64,000 bases of DNA from Spirochaetota bacterium (GCA_022703505.1 JAKLDN010000002.1:1-64000); one strand, 5' to 3'. Numbered from the stretch's first letter, positions 16,787 through 26,109 are shown. Translations and numbers: made by a program. Notes: generated from the sequence alone by a model not told the origin.

Positions 16787-17657
16787 GATGCCTCCCGAGC
16801 CGCCCCGGGCGGATCCGTCCGGGAACTACCGGGCCGCGATAGAAGCCTTCGTGGTGGGGTACCACAAGAGCGTGGTGCTGACCGCCGTGACCGCCAATTC
16901 CCTGGAGATCCTGGACGACTCCATGGGCCGGATCGGGGCGGCCCTGGCCTCCATCGTCTCGGCCTTCGAGGAGATCCGGGCCACCAGCGGCAGCACCGCC
17001 GGCAACTCCGCCCGGATCGATTCCATGATGGCGGAGATCCTGCGCAAGAACGAGGGGATGAACGGGGACATCGAGGCCCGGGTCGGCGAGATCGTCCAGG
17101 CGTCCCGGGACGCGGGCACCCTGGCCGGACTCTTCCAGAACATCAAGGACAAGACCTCCGCCGTGGCGGGCATCACGGGCGCGATCCAGGACGTCTCGGA
17201 CCGCACGGGCATCCTGGCCATCAACGCCTCCATCGAGGCCGCCCGGGCCGGGGCGGTGGGGCGCGGGTTCCGGATCATCGCCAACGAGGTCCGTACCCTG
17301 GCCCAGCAGACCGGGGATTTCGCCAAGCAGATCGACCAGAACGTGGGGGACTTCCGGAAGGCCGTGGACGCGGTTTCCGAGAGGATGGACGGCTTCCTGG
17401 CCCTGCTGGGACGGTTCCACGAGTCCTTTACGGGGATCCTGGAAGCCTTCCGGGAAAACTCCCGGTCCGTCACCCAGGCGGGGGAATTCCTATCGGAGAT
17501 ATCCTCGGCCCTGAAGGAGGAGAACCTGGCGCTGACCGACGGCCTGGAATCCCTGGAAAAGATCTCCCAGTCCGCCCAGGACACCCACGCGGTCTTCGGC
17601 GCCCTGCAGTCCAGCTACAGGTACCTGGACACCCTCCTGTCCCGGGCCGACCGATAG
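16776..17657 (+). CDS. Cytoplasmic methyl-accepting chemotaxis protein, partner of the ODP sensor
   Basis: 293 residues, no membrane segment or HAMP domain, and predicted mostly coiled coil. The signalling tip is recognisable as VSDRTGILAINASIEAARAG followed by GRGFRIIANEVRTLAQQT. Flanking Ala/Glu/Gln-rich heptads could include methylation sites. It begins within the last 11 bases of the ODP gene, so the two are translationally coupled. An alternative ATG at 16788 would remove four residues. The short N-terminal segment (about 60 residues) before the coiled coil is the likely docking site for ODP. The job inferred from the Treponema precedent is to pass redox/oxygen state to CheA. No che genes are in the window. 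Confidence 0.86.
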   Translation: MEPRMPPEPPRADPSGNYRAAIEAFVVGYHKSVVLTAVTANSLEILDDSMGRIGAALASIVSAFEEIRATSGSTAGNSARIDSMMAEILRKNEGMNGDIEARVGEIVQASRDAGTLAGLFQNIKDKTSAVAGITGAIQDVSDRTGILAINASIEAARAGAVGRGFRIIANEVRTLAQQTGDFAKQIDQNVGDFRKAVDAVSERMDGFLALLGRFHESFTGILEAFRENSRSVTQAGEFLSEISSALKEENLALTDGLESLEKISQSAQDTHAVFGALQSSYRYLDTLLSRADR

Positions 17658-17667
17658 GCCGGGACCT

Positions 17668-17713
17668 CCGGCCGTCGTCGACGGCCGGGATGGCCTAGGA
17701 GCCCGACAAACTC
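17668..17713. terminator. Possible hairpin terminator between convergent genes
   Basis: A 10-base inverted repeat (CCGGCCGTCG / CGACGGCCGG) at 17668-17688 is followed by a second small inverted repeat with arms TAGGAG / CTCCTA at 17696-17713. They sit between the convergent chemoreceptor and CBM48-like genes. No run of T follows either arm, so factor-independent termination is uncertain. Confidence 0.3.
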
Positions 17714-18415
17714 CTAGCGGATCCGGATGACCGAGACGGTCCTGCCGGAGGAATCGTACAGCCGGGCGGGATTGAGGGGGTCCGGGACGCGGTCCCCCCG
17801 CACCAGGAAGGCGTAGCGGTGCTCCCCGGACGGCAGGGGCAGGGCGAGCTCGTAGACCCCGGGGCGGGTCTCCTTCAGCTCGTGGACGAAGGGGTCCCAG
17901 GCGTTGAAGTCCCCTATCACGGCGACGGAAAGCCCCGGATCGGATTCGTACCGGAACCGAGCCGTCCGTCCGTCCTCCGCCACGAGGTTCCAGGCGCCGG
18001 GGCGCGCGGAGGAGAGGAAGGGCACCGCCGCCAGGGAGAAGACGGCCCCCGTGCGGGGATCCCGCTCGAACTCCGGGTTGACGGCGTCCCGTCCCCAGAT
18101 CCCGTCCACCACCAGCCGATACTTCAGGGGTTCCCGGACCTCGTAGGGCACGGGCACGGCCAGGATGAAGAGGCCGTGGGCGTTCCGCTGGAAGGAGTGC
18201 ACGGTCCGGAAGCTCTCGTGGGCGAAGGAGGCTCCGACGTGGCGGAAGGAACCTTCCGCGGTCAGGATCAAGTAGCCCTCCACGACCTGGGGGGGAGCGG
18301 CATTCTTCAAGCCCGCCAGGTGGAGGTGAAGGCTGAGGGACTCCACCTGGAAGGCTCCGGCGGCCTGGGCGGCCAATGCCAGGAGGAGGGCGGCGATCGC
18401 GGTTCTGTGCTTCAT
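17714..18415 (-). CDS. Secreted protein with glycogen-binding (CBM48/AMPK-type) E-set domain
   Basis: 233 residues. A signal peptide (MKHRTAIAALLLALAAQAAG, cleavage near AGA-FQ) is followed by two immunoglobulin-like domains. The C-terminal one contains LSVAVIGDFNAWDPFVHEL and YELALPLPSGEHRYAFLV plus VPDPLNPARL, the classic CBM48/AMPK-beta glycogen-binding pattern. The first (about 40-130) has KYRLVVDGIWGRDAVNPEF, a degenerate version. Known homologous domains bind alpha-glucans. In spirochaetes such proteins occur without catalytic domains, so a structural or envelope role is possible. The ATG at 18415 is preferred to a TTG three codons upstream. It is divergent from the FlcA-like gene. Confidence 0.72.
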   Translation of the reverse strand: MKHRTAIAALLLALAAQAAGAFQVESLSLHLHLAGLKNAAPPQVVEGYLILTAEGSFRHVGASFAHESFRTVHSFQRNAHGLFILAVPVPYEVREPLKYRLVVDGIWGRDAVNPEFERDPRTGAVFSLAAVPFLSSARPGAWNLVAEDGRTARFRYESDPGLSVAVIGDFNAWDPFVHELKETRPGVYELALPLPSGEHRYAFLVRGDRVPDPLNPARLYDSSGRTVSVIRIR

Positions 18416-18513
18416 GGCGTTCAAGTACTGTATCGGCGGGGAATTACGCCGTCCTTTAGCGATTTCCCTATACAGCCCGATGAACCTTCCGTTAATATAG
18501 GGGATGGGACGAC

Positions 18514-21500
18514 ATGCCTAACCTCGAGGATATCGATCGCTTCAAGCAGGATATACGCGCCCTGGGACGGGAGTCGGAACTCCTGGAGCAGTGGGGGGAG
18601 GCCTACGAGGACGTCCCGCCGCCGGAACAGGGCCTGCCTCAGGACCTTTCCGAGCTCATGGGCCCCGCGCCCGGAGGGGAGGCGGCCCCGGCTTCCCCGG
18701 AGGGAGACCTGGCTTCCTTCCTGGACAACCTGGCCCTGGGCGCCGAACCGGGAGGGGAGGAGTCCGAATCCCCCCTGGCGGCCGGACTGGAGGCCCCGGA
18801 GGCGTTCTCTCCGCGGGAGACCTTCGGGGAGGAAGGCGGGGAGGGCGCGGCATCCGTGGAAGCCCTGGGCAAATCCATACCGGACTTCGGGGGCCTCGAG
18901 GACCTGACCGGAACGGAAGGGCTCGCGGACCGGCCCCGGGAAGCGCCGGAGGTCCCCGTCCCGGAGGACGAGGGGGGGATCCCCGAGGGGCTCCTGGGCG
19001 GCCTCACGGAAGACCTGGAAACCCCGGTCCCGGAGTTCCCGGAAACCGACTTCGAGACTGCCCCGGAGGCTCCGGAAGAGACCCCGGGAATCGTGGACGA
19101 CCTTTCCGCCTTCGAACTGTCCGAGCCGGAGGCCGCGGCACCGGAACCCGCCGCGGAAGAACCGGCGGGTTTCGAGGAGATCCCCCTGGCCCCGGAGGAG
19201 GTTTCCCTCTTCGGGGAGGAGGAAGCGCCCGAGTCCTCGGAGCCGGCCGCCCCGGGGCTGCCGGATTTCGGCCTGCCCGAGGAGCCCCTCCCGGACCTCT
19301 CCGAGGCCGGAGCCTCCGCGGCGGGTGCGGAGGACTTCGAGGGCTTCGACGTCTCCATCCCCGAACTGGGAGATGCCGGCGGGGAATCCCCGGAACCCCT
19401 CCGGGCCGCCGGAGCGGCGCCGGAAGAACCGGCCGCGGACTTCGGGGAACTCTCCCCGGGTCCCGGACCCGCGCCGGAAGAACCCTCGGATTCCTTCGAG
19501 ACCTTCCGCCTGGACGAGGCGGAGCTCTCCTCCGCGCCGCCCCCCGCGGCCGGGGCCGGCGGGCTGAACCTGGACGAGGAACTCGCGTCCCTGGAGAACG
19601 ATCTCACCCCGTCGGAGAACTTCAACCTGGAGAGCGCCTGGGGGGCCGCGGACTTCTCCATCCCCGGCTACGAGACCCCCGCTCCGGCCGCCAAGAAGCC
19701 CGCCGCCGAGAAGGCCAAGGGCGGCTCCGGTCCGGGCCGCCCGGACCGGGAGTCCCGGGCCTTCCGGGAGCCCCCCCGGGAAGGGGAGGACGAGTCCGTC
19801 CCCGAGGTGACCCTGACCGAGGACCAGGTGGACGCCCTCCAGGACACCCTCCTGTCCTATCCGTTGAACCTGCGCCTGGCCATCGAGGAGGCCCTGGCGG
19901 AGGAAAAGGGAACGGAAGCCCAGCGGTCCCGCCTGGTCCTCCTCCTGGCCAAGGGGGCCACCCCCGGGGAGGCCGCCTCCCAGGCCAGCCGGATCCTGAA
20001 GCGCCCGATCTCGGTCCCCAAGGACTTCGAGAAGCGCACGGGTGCAGAGCTGGAGGCGGAGAAGGGGAGCCTCCGCTACATCCTGATCCATACGGTGGCG
20101 CCCATAGCGGCCATGGTCCTGGCCGTCGTCCTGGGCCTGGGAGCCCTGGGCTTCCTGGGCTACCGCTTCGTGTACCGGCCCATCCGGGCGGAACTGCTCT
20201 ACCGGGAAGGGTACGAGGAGATCCGCCAGGACCGCTTCCCCGAGGCGGAGACCGTCTTCCAGAAAGCGGACAGGGTCTGGGTCCACAAGCGGTGGTACTA
20301 CCGGTACGCGGAGGCCTTCGCGGCTAAGAATCAGTTCGTCTCCGCGGCGGGCAAGTACGAGGCCCTGCTCAAGCGCTGGCCCAACGACCGCAAGGGGGTG
20401 CTCGACTGGGCGGCCCTGGAGTTCCGGTCCCGGCTGGACTACGCCAAGGCGGCGCGCCTGCTCAAGGGCTTCATCGAGGCCCGGAACTACTTCGACAAGG
20501 ACGCCCTCATGCTCCTGGGGGACGTCTACCTGGAATGGGCGGAGAGCGAGGGGGACCGGGGAGAGCGGCTCTTCGAGGACGCCCGCCTGCAGTATACCAC
20601 CCTGGTGGAACGGTACGGCGCCGAGGACCCCTACATGGAGAGGATGCTCCGGTGGTTCCTGCGCACGGACCGGACCCTGGGCCGGGATAACTACGAGGAC
20701 ATCCGGAAGCTGAAGGACCGGTTCCTGGGGGACCCGAAGTCCAGGATCTCCTCGGAAACCCTGGCGGACCTGGGAGGCTACCTCCTGGACCGCGGGGAGG
20801 TGGAGGACGTCTCCCGGATCCTCCTGCGCGCCGTGGACCAGGACCCCTCGGTCCCGGAGGCCCATTACGAGCTTTCCCGGTACTTCCGACGCATCGGGAA
20901 CGCCCCGGAGGAACGGAGGGCCCTGGACAACGCGATCCGCATCCTGGAGGACGTACCGAATCCCACCAACCGCCGGCTGGGCATGCTGGTGGAGGCCCTG
21001 AACCGGGCGGGGGAGGGCTACGTCGAGCTCCGGGAGTACGTCACCGCCGAGGACCTCTTCACCCGGGCGGTACGGCGCTACGAGCGGGCCCTCAGCCTGG
21101 GGCAGCTCCGCAGGAGCCCGGTCTACGGCAAGGCCTATGCCAACCTGGCGGACATCCTCTTCTTCCAGCGGGACGACCTGGACGGTGCCGCGGTCCTGTA
21201 CGGAAAATCCCACGACCACGGCTACGTGACCCCGGACACCCTGTACAAGCTCGGGTACGTGCACTACCGGCGGGAGCGCTGGGAGCAGGCCCTGGAGAAC
21301 TTCTACCGGGCGGGCCTGGATTCGGAGGAGAGTCCCTACCTTCTATATTCCACGGCCAACGCCCTCTTCCAGCGGGAGGACTTCTTCGCGGCCCAGGGGT
21401 ACTACGCCCGGCTGGTGGACCGGCTCGAGTTCGAGCTGGACCAGCTTCCCCTGGTGGAGCCCCAGGCCCGTCCCTCCCACGGGGAGATCGTGGACCTCCT

Positions 21501-21768
21501 CATGCGGACGACGAACAACCTGGGGGTGTCCCTGTACCGGATCGGCAACCGCATGGGCGATCCCCGCCGGAGGGCCTCGGCCATGGCCCAGCTCATGGAA
21601 TCCTCCCGGTACTACGATTCCCTGGAGCGGGATCCCGCCACCATGATCCGTCCCGAGACCCGCAACCTGGGGTACCTGAACCTGGACTTCGTCCTCCATC
21701 CCCAGAGGGGGATCGACCTGTCGATCTATCCGGACCTGCCGAAGAGGATGAAGTTCCCGAGGGATTGA
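18514..21768 (+). CDS. flcA: FlcA-like periplasmic flagellar collar protein (acidic cytoplasmic N-domain, TM, TPR)
   Basis: 1084 residues. The N-terminal motif PNLEDIDRFKQDIRALG and EDVPPPEQGL begin a very acidic, Pro/Glu/Ala-rich low-complexity region (to about 450). This is followed by a folded segment (VTLTEDQVDALQDTLLSYP, PLNLRLAIEEALAEE), one membrane helix at about 523-545 (TVAPIAAMVLAVVLGLGALG), and about 500 residues of TPR-like helices (FPEAETVFQKADRVW, YGKAYANLADILFFQRDD, TLYKLGYVHYRRERWEQAL). This layout matches spirochaete BB0326/FlcA, needed for the flagellar collar and stator assembly. I recognise it by architecture and recalled N-terminal similarity, so moderate certainty only. 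It stands alone as a transcription unit. A periplasmic TPR region is expected from the orientation of the single helix. Confidence 0.65.
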   Translation: MPNLEDIDRFKQDIRALGRESELLEQWGEAYEDVPPPEQGLPQDLSELMGPAPGGEAAPASPEGDLASFLDNLALGAEPGGEESESPLAAGLEAPEAFSPRETFGEEGGEGAASVEALGKSIPDFGGLEDLTGTEGLADRPREAPEVPVPEDEGGIPEGLLGGLTEDLETPVPEFPETDFETAPEAPEETPGIVDDLSAFELSEPEAAAPEPAAEEPAGFEEIPLAPEEVSLFGEEEAPESSEPAAPGLPDFGLPEEPLPDLSEAGASAAGAEDFEGFDVSIPELGDAGGESPEPLRAAGAAPEEPAADFGELSPGPGPAPEEPSDSFETFRLDEAELSSAPPPAAGAGGLNLDEELASLENDLTPSENFNLESAWGAADFSIPGYETPAPAAKKPAAEKAKGGSGPGRPDRESRAFREPPREGEDESVPEVTLTEDQVDALQDTLLSYPLNLRLAIEEALAEEKGTEAQRSRLVLLLAKGATPGEAASQASRILKRPISVPKDFEKRTGAELEAEKGSLRYILIHTVAPIAAMVLAVVLGLGALGFLGYRFVYRPIRAELLYREGYEEIRQDRFPEAETVFQKADRVWVHKRWYYRYAEAFAAKNQFVSAAGKYEALLKRWPNDRKGVLDWAALEFRSRLDYAKAARLLKGFIEARNYFDKDALMLLGDVYLEWAESEGDRGERLFEDARLQYTTLVERYGAEDPYMERMLRWFLRTDRTLGRDNYEDIRKLKDRFLGDPKSRISSETLADLGGYLLDRGEVEDVSRILLRAVDQDPSVPEAHYELSRYFRRIGNAPEERRALDNAIRILEDVPNPTNRRLGMLVEALNRAGEGYVELREYVTAEDLFTRAVRRYERALSLGQLRRSPVYGKAYANLADILFFQRDDLDGAAVLYGKSHDHGYVTPDTLYKLGYVHYRRERWEQALENFYRAGLDSEESPYLLYSTANALFQREDFFAAQGYYARLVDRLEFELDQLPLVEPQARPSHGEIVDLLMRTTNNLGVSLYRIGNRMGDPRRRASAMAQLMESSRYYDSLERDPATMIRPETRNLGYLNLDFVLHPQRGIDLSIYPDLPKRMKFPRD

Positions 21769-21815
21769 GCGGCTGAAGGAAAGAAGACTTGAGGGGGAAA
21801 ATGGAAAATCCGCGT

Positions 21816-21887
21816 TGGACGATGTTGGATTTGAACCAACGACTTCCACCGTGTGAAGGTGGCACTCTCCCGCTGAGTTAATCGTCC
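21816..21887 (-). tRNA. tRNA-Val (anticodon CAC)
   Basis: The 72-base gene folds into a complete cloverleaf. Acceptor GGACGAT/ATCGTCC pairs over 7 bp, the D stem is ACTC/GAGT, anticodon stem CCACC/GGTGG encloses loop TTCACAC with CAC at 34-36, the variable loop is AAGTC, and T stem GTTGG/CCAAC encloses TTCAAAT. The discriminator base is A and CCA is not encoded (the next bases are ACG). It would read GUG. Unusually, pairing continues outside the acceptor stem: the 10 bases 5' of the gene (AATCCGCGTT) are perfectly complementary to the 10 bases beginning at the discriminator. Confidence 0.95.
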
Positions 21888-21916
21888 AACGCGGATTCTC
21901 GACCGACGGACCGCAT

Positions 21917-21944
21917 GATATACGGGGGTACGGCCGGCTGTCAA
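21917..21944 (-). promoter_or_regulatory. Sigma-70-type promoter of the tRNA-Val gene
   Basis: On the minus strand, TTGACA (21939-21944) is followed after 16 bases by TATATC (21917-21922). Transcription would start near 21910, about 23 bases upstream of the mature tRNA 5' end at 21887. Confidence 0.7.
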
Positions 21945-22131
21945 GGATGGCGGAAGCCCGGGGTGAAGCGAACCGTGAATTCGAGGTGTATGGTTTTTTC
22001 TACGACCGCCGTCCCGGAACCGGCGGGGTATGAGTAATTCATTCTCAAACAAGGCGGTTTTTTTATCATGGGAAACGGCGAAATCTGGCACGGAAACAGG
22101 ATGTTATCGGATCTCGAAAGGATTTCGCCGA

Positions 22132-22757
22132 TGGAAAAATCCCTGGTCATAGCCGCGGGCAGGACCGGACTCGCCCGCTTCTCCGGCAAGATTGAGACGG
22201 AGATCGTACGGAAGAGCATCCACATCCTCGTGGGCATCGTCCCGACCCTGGCCGCCGTCAATCTCCAGGTTACCTCGACCCTGCTGGGATTCGGCATCCT
22301 CTTCTATACCTACTGCGAACTTCTCCGCCTCCGGGGCTACGAGGTGGCCCTGGTGTCCCGGGTGACCGCCCTGGCGGCCCGAAGGCGGGATGCGGGGCGC
22401 TTCGTCCTAGGACCGGTGACCCTGGGCATGGGGGCGCTGTTCTCTCTCCTCGTCTTCCCGGAACCCGCGGCCTCCATCGCGATCTACGCCCTGGCCTTCG
22501 GGGACGGTCTTTCCAGCCTCATGGGCCGCCTGTTCGGCACGGTGCGCATACCCTACACGGGGGGGAAATCCCTGGAGGGGAGCCTCACCTGCTTCCTGGC
22601 CGTCTGGGTCTCCGCCTACGGCCGGACGGGGGATCCCGCGGGAGCCCTGGCCGTGGCGGGCGTCGCGATGGTCGCGGAAGCCCTTCCGACCCGGGACCTG
22701 GACAACCTCATCCTGCCCCTGGTGGTCGGCCTGACCGCCCGGCTGATCTTCCCGTAA
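22132..22757 (+). CDS. Diacylglycerol/polyprenol kinase family membrane protein (dolichol/phytol kinase-like)
   Basis: About 208 residues, seven hydrophobic segments. The signature is TEIVRKSIHILVGIVPT near the N-terminus and ALAFGDGLSSLMGRLFG with KSLEGSLTCFL in the second half. These correspond to the CTP-binding and catalytic blocks of the SEC59/VTE5 (dolichol or phytol kinase) family. Bacterial members are thought to phosphorylate polyprenols or related lipid alcohols at the membrane. Three in-frame ATGs exist (22068, 22101, 22132). I chose 22132 because GAAAGGA precedes it at usable spacing and homologues start close to the first helix. It lies alone between the tRNA gene and a convergent gene. 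Confidence 0.8.
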
Positions 22758-22798
22758 CCGCGGACGGCGACGACTCCGGGACGGACGCGTCGGGACTC

Positions 22799-23626
22799 CT
22801 AGAGCCACAGGTAATAGGCGTGGATTTTCCGCAGGAAGAGGACCGTTCCGGCGGCCAGTCCCAGGGTTCCCAGGATGACCGTGCCGGGGGATCGGGAAGC
22901 CCGGAGCGCCAGACCCCCGACGAAGATCAACGCGTTGCCCAGGGCCGCTAAATTGTAGCCCTTTTCGCCCGTAAGCCGGGCGGCCAGGGCGTAATTGGCG
23001 GAGGCGCCCAGAAGGCAGGCGGCGTAGAGGAATCCGTACAGCTGGGTGTACCCCACCCTCTGCAGGAGATCGGCCCCGAAGATACCGGTATTGATCGGAA
23101 GCCCCGTGCCCAGGGCCAGGGAGGCCAGGAGCACGGCTCCGATCGGGACGGATTGCTTGTCCTCCGAATACCCGACCGAGTACAGGGATCCCGCGAACAG
23201 GGAGAATATCCCCAGGAACCGCATGGACAGGAGGAGGCGGGTCACGATGCTTCGCTCCGGGAAGGACGCGCCCAGGAGGGCACCCCGGAGGGACTCGACC
23301 CGGAGGGCCTCGGCCGCCAGGGCCAGGGCCCAGAAGGCGAAGAAATACAGCTCCATGGAGACCGTACGGGAGTAGCGGAAGCTGAGGAGGAAGAGGACTA
23401 CGATCCCGTAGGCCGAGCACAGGACGGCGGCGGCGACGGGCAGGGCTCCGGGATACCGCGCCAGGATCTCCATCCCCCTGCCGTGGGCGGGATAGCCCGG
23501 AAGGCGGCCCGCCCCGGTCAAGGCGTCCGGCCCCAGCCGCAGGAACGCCGTCGCGGAGACGGCCGCGAAGACCAGGGCCAGGATCCAGCAGGCGCGGTAG
23601 GTCCTCGTCCGGGAGGATATCGTCAT
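22799..23626 (-). CDS. Polytopic membrane protein, unknown (7TM-like)
   Basis: 275 residues with about eight hydrophobic segments. Examples are ACWILALVFAAVSATAFLRL, VAAAVLCSAYGIVVLFLLSF, MELYFFAFWALALAAEAL, LYGFLYAACLLGASANYAL and VILGTLGLAAGTVLFL. No enzymatic motif or cofactor residue was recognised. The arrangement loosely resembles the membrane part of bacterial 7TM receptors but has no signalling domain. It is transcribed towards the polyprenol-kinase-like gene and away from the DUF2259 gene. Confidence 0.6.
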   Translation of the reverse strand: MTISSRTRTYRACWILALVFAAVSATAFLRLGPDALTGAGRLPGYPAHGRGMEILARYPGALPVAAAVLCSAYGIVVLFLLSFRYSRTVSMELYFFAFWALALAAEALRVESLRGALLGASFPERSIVTRLLLSMRFLGIFSLFAGSLYSVGYSEDKQSVPIGAVLLASLALGTGLPINTGIFGADLLQRVGYTQLYGFLYAACLLGASANYALAARLTGEKGYNLAALGNALIFVGGLALRASRSPGTVILGTLGLAAGTVLFLRKIHAYYLWL

Positions 23627-23713
23627 GGATCGAGCTTACTACGAAGCGGACACGAAAAAAAGCGGTTGAACCCGTCGCGCCGCGTGCCGATACATACGCT
23701 AGGAGTAAACCGG

Positions 23714-24406
23714 ATGAAACGGATGCAAGCGCTCTGTCTGGCCCTTGTCCTGCTCGCCGCGCCCCTGTGGGCCGGGGACGTAGCGTTTTTCGTAAACCTC
23801 GGATTCTCCCCGGATTCCGCGTACTACATGTTCGGGCAGTACGGCCTGGATACCCGGACCGGAACCCCCTACGCGGAAACCTTCATCGTCGACACCAAGG
23901 CCAACGACTTCGTCCGGAAGGGAACCGCCCGGATGACCTACGCGGTCCGCCCGGAACCCGGACAGGACCCGGCCGCGGCCTTCTACGCCCTCCTGGCCGA
24001 CCAGGGCGCCGCCCGGCTCAAGGAATACAGGATCGACCCCCTCCGGCAGGGGCGCATCGTATACCTTTTAGTGAACGGCCAGACTCCCTCGGACGCCCTC
24101 TCGTTCCGGGACTACAAGACCGAGGCCCAGTGGGAGGTCCTCCTCCGACCGGTGACCACGGAGGCGAACGGGGAGGTGACCTCCTCCTTCGGCATCTCCG
24201 CGTCCATCACCTCCAAGGGCGGGACCGTGAAGCGCTTCGAGGCGGGCAATCCCGGCATCAAGCGCAAGGGGGTCCGGGGCTACGCCATCCGCCGCATCCT
24301 GGTGACCCCGGACGAGAAGACCGTAGTCTTCATCGTGGAAAAGCGCGTGGCCGAGAAGGACGGGGACTCCGTCCGTTACATGGTGGAGACCGTCCGGATC
24401 CCGTAA
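23714..24406 (+). CDS. Secreted protein of the DUF2259 family
   Basis: 230 residues. A clear signal peptide (MQALCLALVLLAAPLWAG) is followed by AFFVNLGFSPDSAYYMFGQYG, the characteristic opening of DUF2259 proteins, which are common in spirochaetes. Two beta-rich halves follow, the second ending GYAIRRILVTPDEKTVVFIV. The function is unknown; by signal and lack of lipobox it should be periplasmic. The start at 23714 is set by AGGAG at 23701 and by the signal peptide. It stands alone between a divergent membrane-protein gene and a repeat-bearing intergenic region. Confidence 0.75.
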   Translation: MKRMQALCLALVLLAAPLWAGDVAFFVNLGFSPDSAYYMFGQYGLDTRTGTPYAETFIVDTKANDFVRKGTARMTYAVRPEPGQDPAAAFYALLADQGAARLKEYRIDPLRQGRIVYLLVNGQTPSDALSFRDYKTEAQWEVLLRPVTTEANGEVTSSFGISASITSKGGTVKRFEAGNPGIKRKGVRGYAIRRILVTPDEKTVVFIVEKRVAEKDGDSVRYMVETVRIP

Positions 24407-24642
24407 CTTTTTCCGGAACTCACCACGGAGGACACGGAGGGCACGGAGAAAAGACCGGGCAAGAACATGGTCGAAGCGAACCTCGGCTGAGTTTCCCGGT
24501 ATTCGACGAAGCCCTGCGGGCTTCGTCGCCGAGAGGCCGCGGATGCAGCCTCTCGCGGCCTCTCGCTGATTCCTATACAGGTTGAATCCCGCCCTTGATT
24601 TCCGTTATCATCCCTCATCCATTCTCCGAACAAGGAAGCATC
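24407..24642. repeat. Intergenic region with dispersed repeat and palindromes
   Basis: This 236-base gap holds three things. At 24419-24455 is a CACCACGGAGGACACGGAGG-type sequence, a short imperfect 9-base tandem pattern like dispersed repeats seen in many bacteria. At 24504-24528 is a palindrome with arms CGACGAAGCC / GGCTTCGTCG. At about 24529-24565 is a second palindrome with arms CGAGAGGC / GCCTCTCG. The CGACGAAGC palindrome recurs after proS and after galE. AAGGAAGC before 24643 is the ribosome-binding site of proS. Confidence 0.7.
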
Positions 24643-26109
24643 ATGGCCGAGAAGATCACCAGCCGCGCCGTCGACTACTCCCAGTGGTACATCGACATCG
24701 TCCTCAACGCGAAACTCGCCGACTACTCGCCGGTGAAGGGCTGCATGGTCGTCCGGCCCCGGGGCTACGCGATCTGGGAACGGATCCAGACCGAGTACGA
24801 CCGCCGCTTCAAGGAGACGGGGCACCAGAACGCCTACTTCCCCCTCCTCATCCCCATGAGCTTCCTCAAGAAGGAGGCGGAGCACGTGGAGGGCTTCGCC
24901 CCCGAGCTGGCGGTGGTCACCCACGGGGGCGGGGAGGAGCTCGAGGAGCCCCTGGTCATCCGGCCCACCAGCGAGACCATCATCTGGTCCAAGTACAAGG
25001 ACTGGATCCAGTCCTGGCGGGACCTGCCCCTCCTGTACAACCAGTGGTGCTCGGTGCTCCGCTGGGAGAAGCGCACCCGTCTCTTCCTCCGCACCGCGGA
25101 GTTCCTCTGGCAGGAGGGCCACACGGCCCACGAGACCGAGAAGGACGCGGTGGAGGAGACCATGCGGATGCTGGACGTCTACCGCGAGGTCGCCGAGCGC
25201 CACCTCTGCCTGCCGGTCATCGCCGGAAGGAAGAGCGACGCGGAGAAGTTTGCGGGCGCCGTGGCCACCTACTGCATCGAGGCGATGATGCAGGACCGCA
25301 AGGCCCTCCAGGCGGGGACCAGCCACTTCCTGGGGCAGAACTTCGGGAAGGCCTTCGAGGTCCAGTTCCAGACCCGGGACGGGGGCCTCGACTACGCCTG
25401 GGCCACCAGCTGGGGGCTCTCGACCCGCCTGATCGGCGCCATCATCATGACCCACTCGGACGACAAGGGCCTGGTCCTCCCGCCCTCCCTGGCGCAGGAG
25501 CAGGCGGTCATCGTCCCGATCTACAAGACCGACAGCAAGGCCGCGGTCCTCGACTACGCCTCGAAGATGGAAACCTCCCTGAAGGACGCGGGGGTCCGGG
25601 TCGTCACGGACACGGACGACACGAGCTCCCCGGGCTGGAAGTTCGCGGAGTGGGAGATGCGGGGGGTGCCCGTGCGGATCGAGGCGGGTCCCCGGGACAT
25701 GGAGGCCGGCAAGGCGGTCCTGGTGCGCCGGGACACGGGGGAGAAGCTCGTCGTCGCCGCGGCCGAGGTCGCCGTCAAGGTCCGGGAGCTCCTGGACGCG
25801 ATCCAGAAGAACCTCTACGACCGCGCCAAGGCCTTCCGCCTGGCGAACACCCGGGACGTCGCGGACTACGAGGAGATGAAGGCCTTCTTCGGAAAGGCCG
25901 GCGAGGAGAACGAGGGCACCGCCACGGCCCGGGGCGGCTTCGCCCGGGCCCTCTGGTGCGGAAGCCGGGAGTGCGAGGCGAAGCTCAAGGAGGAGACCAA
26001 GGTCACCCTGCGCTGCATGCCCCTGGACGACCAGGACCATATCGAGGGGAAGTGCGCCCTCTGCGGCTCCCCCGCGCGCCACCGGGCGATCTTCGCGAGG
26101 AACTACTGA
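24643..26109 (+). CDS. proS: Prolyl-tRNA synthetase, archaeal/eukaryotic-like type (ProS type 3)
   Basis: 488 residues. Class II motifs are present: motif 1 region [14 protein letters not shown]; motif 2 [21 protein letters not shown] with the downstream [11 protein letters not shown]; motif 3 [26 protein letters not shown] is the proline-binding TxE loop. A short C-terminal zinc-like module (CGS-REC and CALCGS) and a terminal Tyr (ARNY) mark the type without the large bacterial insertion domain. This type is also found in spirochaetes, Deinococcus and mycoplasmas. It charges tRNA-Pro in the cytosol. The start at 24643 follows AAGGAAG. The last about 30 bases of the gene are repeated twice more downstream. 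Confidence 0.96.
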   Translation: MAEKITSRAVDYSQWYIDIVLNAKLADYSPVKGCMVVRPRGYAIWERIQTEYDRRFKETGHQNAYFPLLIPMSFLKKEAEHVEGFAPELAVVTHGGGEELEEPLVIRPTSETIIWSKYKDWIQSWRDLPLLYNQWCSVLRWEKRTRLFLRTAEFLWQEGHTAHETEKDAVEETMRMLDVYREVAERHLCLPVIAGRKSDAEKFAGAVATYCIEAMMQDRKALQAGTSHFLGQNFGKAFEVQFQTRDGGLDYAWATSWGLSTRLIGAIIMTHSDDKGLVLPPSLAQEQAVIVPIYKTDSKAAVLDYASKMETSLKDAGVRVVTDTDDTSSPGWKFAEWEMRGVPVRIEAGPRDMEAGKAVLVRRDTGEKLVVAAAEVAVKVRELLDAIQKNLYDRAKAFRLANTRDVADYEEMKAFFGKAGEENEGTATARGGFARALWCGSRECEAKLKEETKVTLRCMPLDDQDHIEGKCALCGSPARHRAIFARNY

